Below, piece after piece: positions 19,173 through 21,946 of a stretch of 21,946 nt of DNA (its first letter is position 1; every line of letters begins with the position of its first letter). This DNA comes from Chromera velia. Taxonomy: Eukaryota; Sar; Chromeraceae. The position numbers and the translations under genes were made by a program. The notes under the pieces were generated by a model. The model had not been told where the DNA came from. It worked only from the letters and a program-made list of their open reading frames with translations, and made no database searches. The stretch lies in contig JAHBMJ010002167.1 of NCBI GenBank assembly GCA_018398765.1, positions 1 to 21,946 on the forward strand. The letters are read 5' to 3'.

Positions 19173-20974
19173 ATGTATCCCTACGCGCAAACTTACGCCC
19201 CCCAGTACAACCCTCCCGCGGTGGAAGCAGATGTCAGTTTATCTGTGTGCAAGAGTGCGAATTCCTTCGCCTGTATTCATGTTGGCTTGTGCCTGATTTG
19301 TTGACTGAGACAGCGACAATAGGTGCATTCGTGTTGGCAGATACGTGTTGTTTGTTTTGGCGCTTGCCATCTCCTCCTCAAACCCTCCGCACTCCTCTCC
19401 TCACCCCCCTTCTGTTCCCTGTTTTGTCTTCTCCTACGGGCAGTCGCCTTTCAAAACAGCTGGGAAACATCCAGAGGCCTGTGACACGCCGACGGGATCA
19501 CTTGTCAAGGTGGTGCGGAGTGGTGGTGCTTGAATGCATGGGTGATCTGCCACCAGAAAGATGGTCGTTCGTGCGCCGGCATGCATTGACAGACTCATCG
19601 GATCGAGAGAGTCACCTCTGCACTCTCCAGAAGACCATTTGAGGAAGGCCATGAAAATGCAGTGGGGGCACCGTGGAGTGCTGCCACGGTGCGGGAGGTT
19701 CGAAGATTTATCTTATGCGTCAAGTGAGCTGACCCACCTCTGAGTCCACCCCATGCATTCCCTTTCTCTTTCTCTTTCTCTGTATGCAGGGGGGGGACCA
19801 CCGGATCCGAGCAGTGAGGGCTGCAGGGGAGAGCCCTGGTGTCACTGCAGCAGCACTCATATGCAAGGTGAGGGATTGGGAGGGTGGGGTGGAACTCGTT
19901 TCTTTTCTTGATCGGATTCTGTGGCATCCTCAAAGAATTTCAGTTAGCGCGAGTGATTTTCGTTTTCCCTTGGGCCACGGAACGCCTCAAAGTCCGGTTG
20001 CTTTGGCTTGGGGTGATTCGAGGGGGCGATTCTCTCTGTGAAAGGGGGACTGGCGAGGGAATCGTACCCGTCTACGGGATTCGATGCATCTCAGGGATGG
20101 ATGGATTTGGTGATTGATGGATTGACTAGGCACTGCGACCAAAGGTTGGAATGCTGGATTTACTGTCCTGAGGGGCTTTTTGGCAGCCTGAAGGGCTTGT
20201 TGTGATATTGTGTGGCTGGTCGCTTTTGTTCTGACTGCTTGCCTCCTGCCTGTCTGTCTGCCTGTCTCCTTCTTAGCTGACGGAAAGAAAACTGCTCCGA
20301 GAATTCTGGGTTGAGTGAGGGATTTCCCAATTGGATGGTCGCTCAGTGGGTTGGCGAGTTGATGGGCAGAGGGTGTTGAGAAGCATTGGTTTCGATCCGC
20401 ATTTTTCTTTCTTTCCATATGGATGAATGGATGCATTAATTCGCAGGTGGTCCTCATGTGCGCTCTGCCGGTTGCAATGGTGATCATGGCAACGACGTAC
20501 AACATGACGGACTGCCCGAACTTGGTGACCTGGTCGATTGTCTACGCCAGTTGCTGCTGCGGGACTGCGGTTCTGGTGGTGTTCGCTTTTGCCATCGCCA
20601 CGTGCTGTGTGAGCGATGACGAATCAGAGGGGTGCTCGTGCGCGAAGTTCTTTTTGACCCTCACGTATATTTTCGTCTTTCTCGGTTCCCTCGCTTCTGT
20701 GGGCGTGGCGATTTGGGGATTCGTTGAAACGGAAACGATGAGGGGTAAGGGGTTTGTGGGTCCTACGTGTCCGGCCGACGTGTTCTGGTTGATCTGGGTC
20801 TCCTGTCTGCTTGGTATCATTTTCTTCGGCCTTGCATTGGTCTGTGGAGGGGCCTGTTTGTGCTGTGGGATCGGCATGGCGGCTGCCCTTGCTGCAGCGT
20901 CAAAGGATGAGTCCACAGAGAGGCTGCATCCGTATGAGAGACCAGGGTATTTCGGGCCAGAGGCAGTGCCCTGA
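19173..20974 (+). CDS. Small four-helix (tetraspan-like) membrane protein, unknown function
   Basis: Model of four exons: 19173-19232, 19444-19509, 19790-19867 and 20447-20974, all phase 0, giving 243 residues. The first exon starts with ATG and encodes a Tyr/Pro-rich peptide (MYPYAQTYAPQYNPPAVEAD) ending at GAT|GTCAGT, the same donor type as the neighbouring gene. Exons 2 and 3 are short and hydrophilic. They are supported only by open phase-0 frames between good acceptors and GTGGTG or GTGAGG donors, so either could be wrong. A possible extra 33-nt exon lies at 20277-20309 (acceptor TAG). The last exon is the solid part: hydrophobic segments at about residues 65-86, 97-121, 136-160 and 180-216, Cys clusters (SCCCGT, ATCC, CLCCG) and a polar C-terminus ending PGYFGPEAVP. 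I recognise no family. No signal peptide is evident in this model; topology with both ends cytoplasmic is an inference. Confidence 0.75.
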
Positions 20975-21946
20975 AGTGACATGAGAGGAGGACAAATCGT
21001 AAATCAAGAATTAACGTGAACAGCTGGTCACGCTGCTGGTGGGAAGGAGGGGGCATTCTGGGGGGAGAAACTTTTGTGCATGCCTTCTCGCTTATGCTTC
21101 GTCAGATTCTGCCCTTCCAAAGATTTGACGATTGATCTGTCTGCCTCTAAAAGAACTTGAAAGACGGTCCGCCTGATCGAGAAGTTTTCTGTAAAGGCGT
21201 TTTGCACTGTCTTTTTTTTTGGTTGGTTCCATCTCTTGTTACAGCTTCAGATAGAGAAACCTACTCACCTATTTCCTAACGCTGCATTTCTTTTTTTTCA
21301 AGTTGATTGTTCCACAAGATTTTGTCATTTTTTTGAAGATATGGCCCCCGGGGGAGTCTGCTCTTGCCATCTCTCGCCTCGATCTGCTCTCATTCTATTT
21401 GTATATCATATAAAAGTTTCTATATAATGATTGATATATCGGGTTAATTCAATCTGACACCTTATAAGCAGCATCATTTTATCAACAAGAGCGCGATACT
21501 AGTATACCATGCATGTTTGAGTCTAAGTTTGAATTTTTAATCTGTAGGTGTGGTTGTCACATGTATAAATCGATCTAGAAATCGATCCACTTCAAGTGAC
21601 TTGGATTAATTGATTGGTCGACTGATTGATTGATTCTGCCCAATTTGATGTGGTATATATAGTCAATTTGATTCCGCCAAATTAAATCCTACAGCAAGTG
21701 AATTAGGATTGGGATTGATTGATTGATGTTCCGGGATCTGATAAAGTCTAACCTAGACTAGGACCTAGAAGTCCGACAGACTGACACTACGTTTAACATT
21801 AAAATTGTGAGGATAGTGGTGATCTGAACTGATGATGATGATGATGCTAGTGATGATGTATGAGGTTAAAGCTGGTGAGCCATATAGGCTCTGACCAACC
21901 TAGTAATAATTTCCTGTATAGATTCAATCCCTCGACCTAGGCCCTA
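20975..21946. other. Downstream flank, no gene seen
   Basis: The first part is the 3' flank of the tetraspan-like gene. The rest is A+T-rich with only short open frames of no coding character. Simple repeats are GATT units at about 21621-21635 and 21713-21727 and GAT triplets at 21831-21846. A near-repeated phrase (caatttgat) occurs at about 21640-21648 and 21664-21672. Confidence 0.6.

Overview
The window looks like nuclear DNA of a eukaryotic microbe, most likely an alveolate alga of the chromerid type (Chromera-like). This rests on intron-rich genes with GT-AG introns of about 200-600 bp, a secreted cysteine-rich GCC2/GCC3-type membrane protein as found in alveolates and oomycetes, and large satellite DNA. 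The taxon is an inference, because no rRNA or organelle marker is present.

Layout. (1) Positions 1 to about 7555 are a satellite array of roughly 155 diverged monomers of 47-49 bp, running off the left edge. It has higher-order organisation (blocks of about 1.57-1.67 kb). Its many long open frames are a by-product of the repeat. (2) About 7556-10398 is A+T-rich intergenic DNA with no recognisable gene. It holds two copies of a roughly 195-bp element (8042-8234 and 8660-8857) that differ only by transitions, mostly at CpG, plus one 5-bp indel. (3) 18562 down to 10399 (minus strand) is a 13-exon gene for a predicted 1396-residue surface protein: signal peptide, bacterial-type solute-binding (glycine-betaine/OpuAC-like) domain, GCC2/GCC3 cysteine-rich modules, several transmembrane helices, and a long acidic poly-Glu cytoplasmic tail. 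I could join all 13 exons in a consistent reading phase. (4) 18563-19172 separates this gene from a divergently transcribed one and is a candidate shared promoter. (5) 19173-20974 (plus strand) is a four-exon gene for a small four-helix membrane protein of unknown function. (6) 20975-21946 holds no gene I can see, only short GATT and GAT repeats.

The two genes are head-to-head and both encode membrane proteins, so shared regulation is plausible but unproven. The most interesting items are the solute-binding/GCC/multi-TM fusion protein, the unusual GTC-type 5' splice sites, a duplicated exon start inside intron 6 that would truncate the receptor, the transition-only divergence of the paired element, and the hairpin-forming, splice-acceptor-like satellite.
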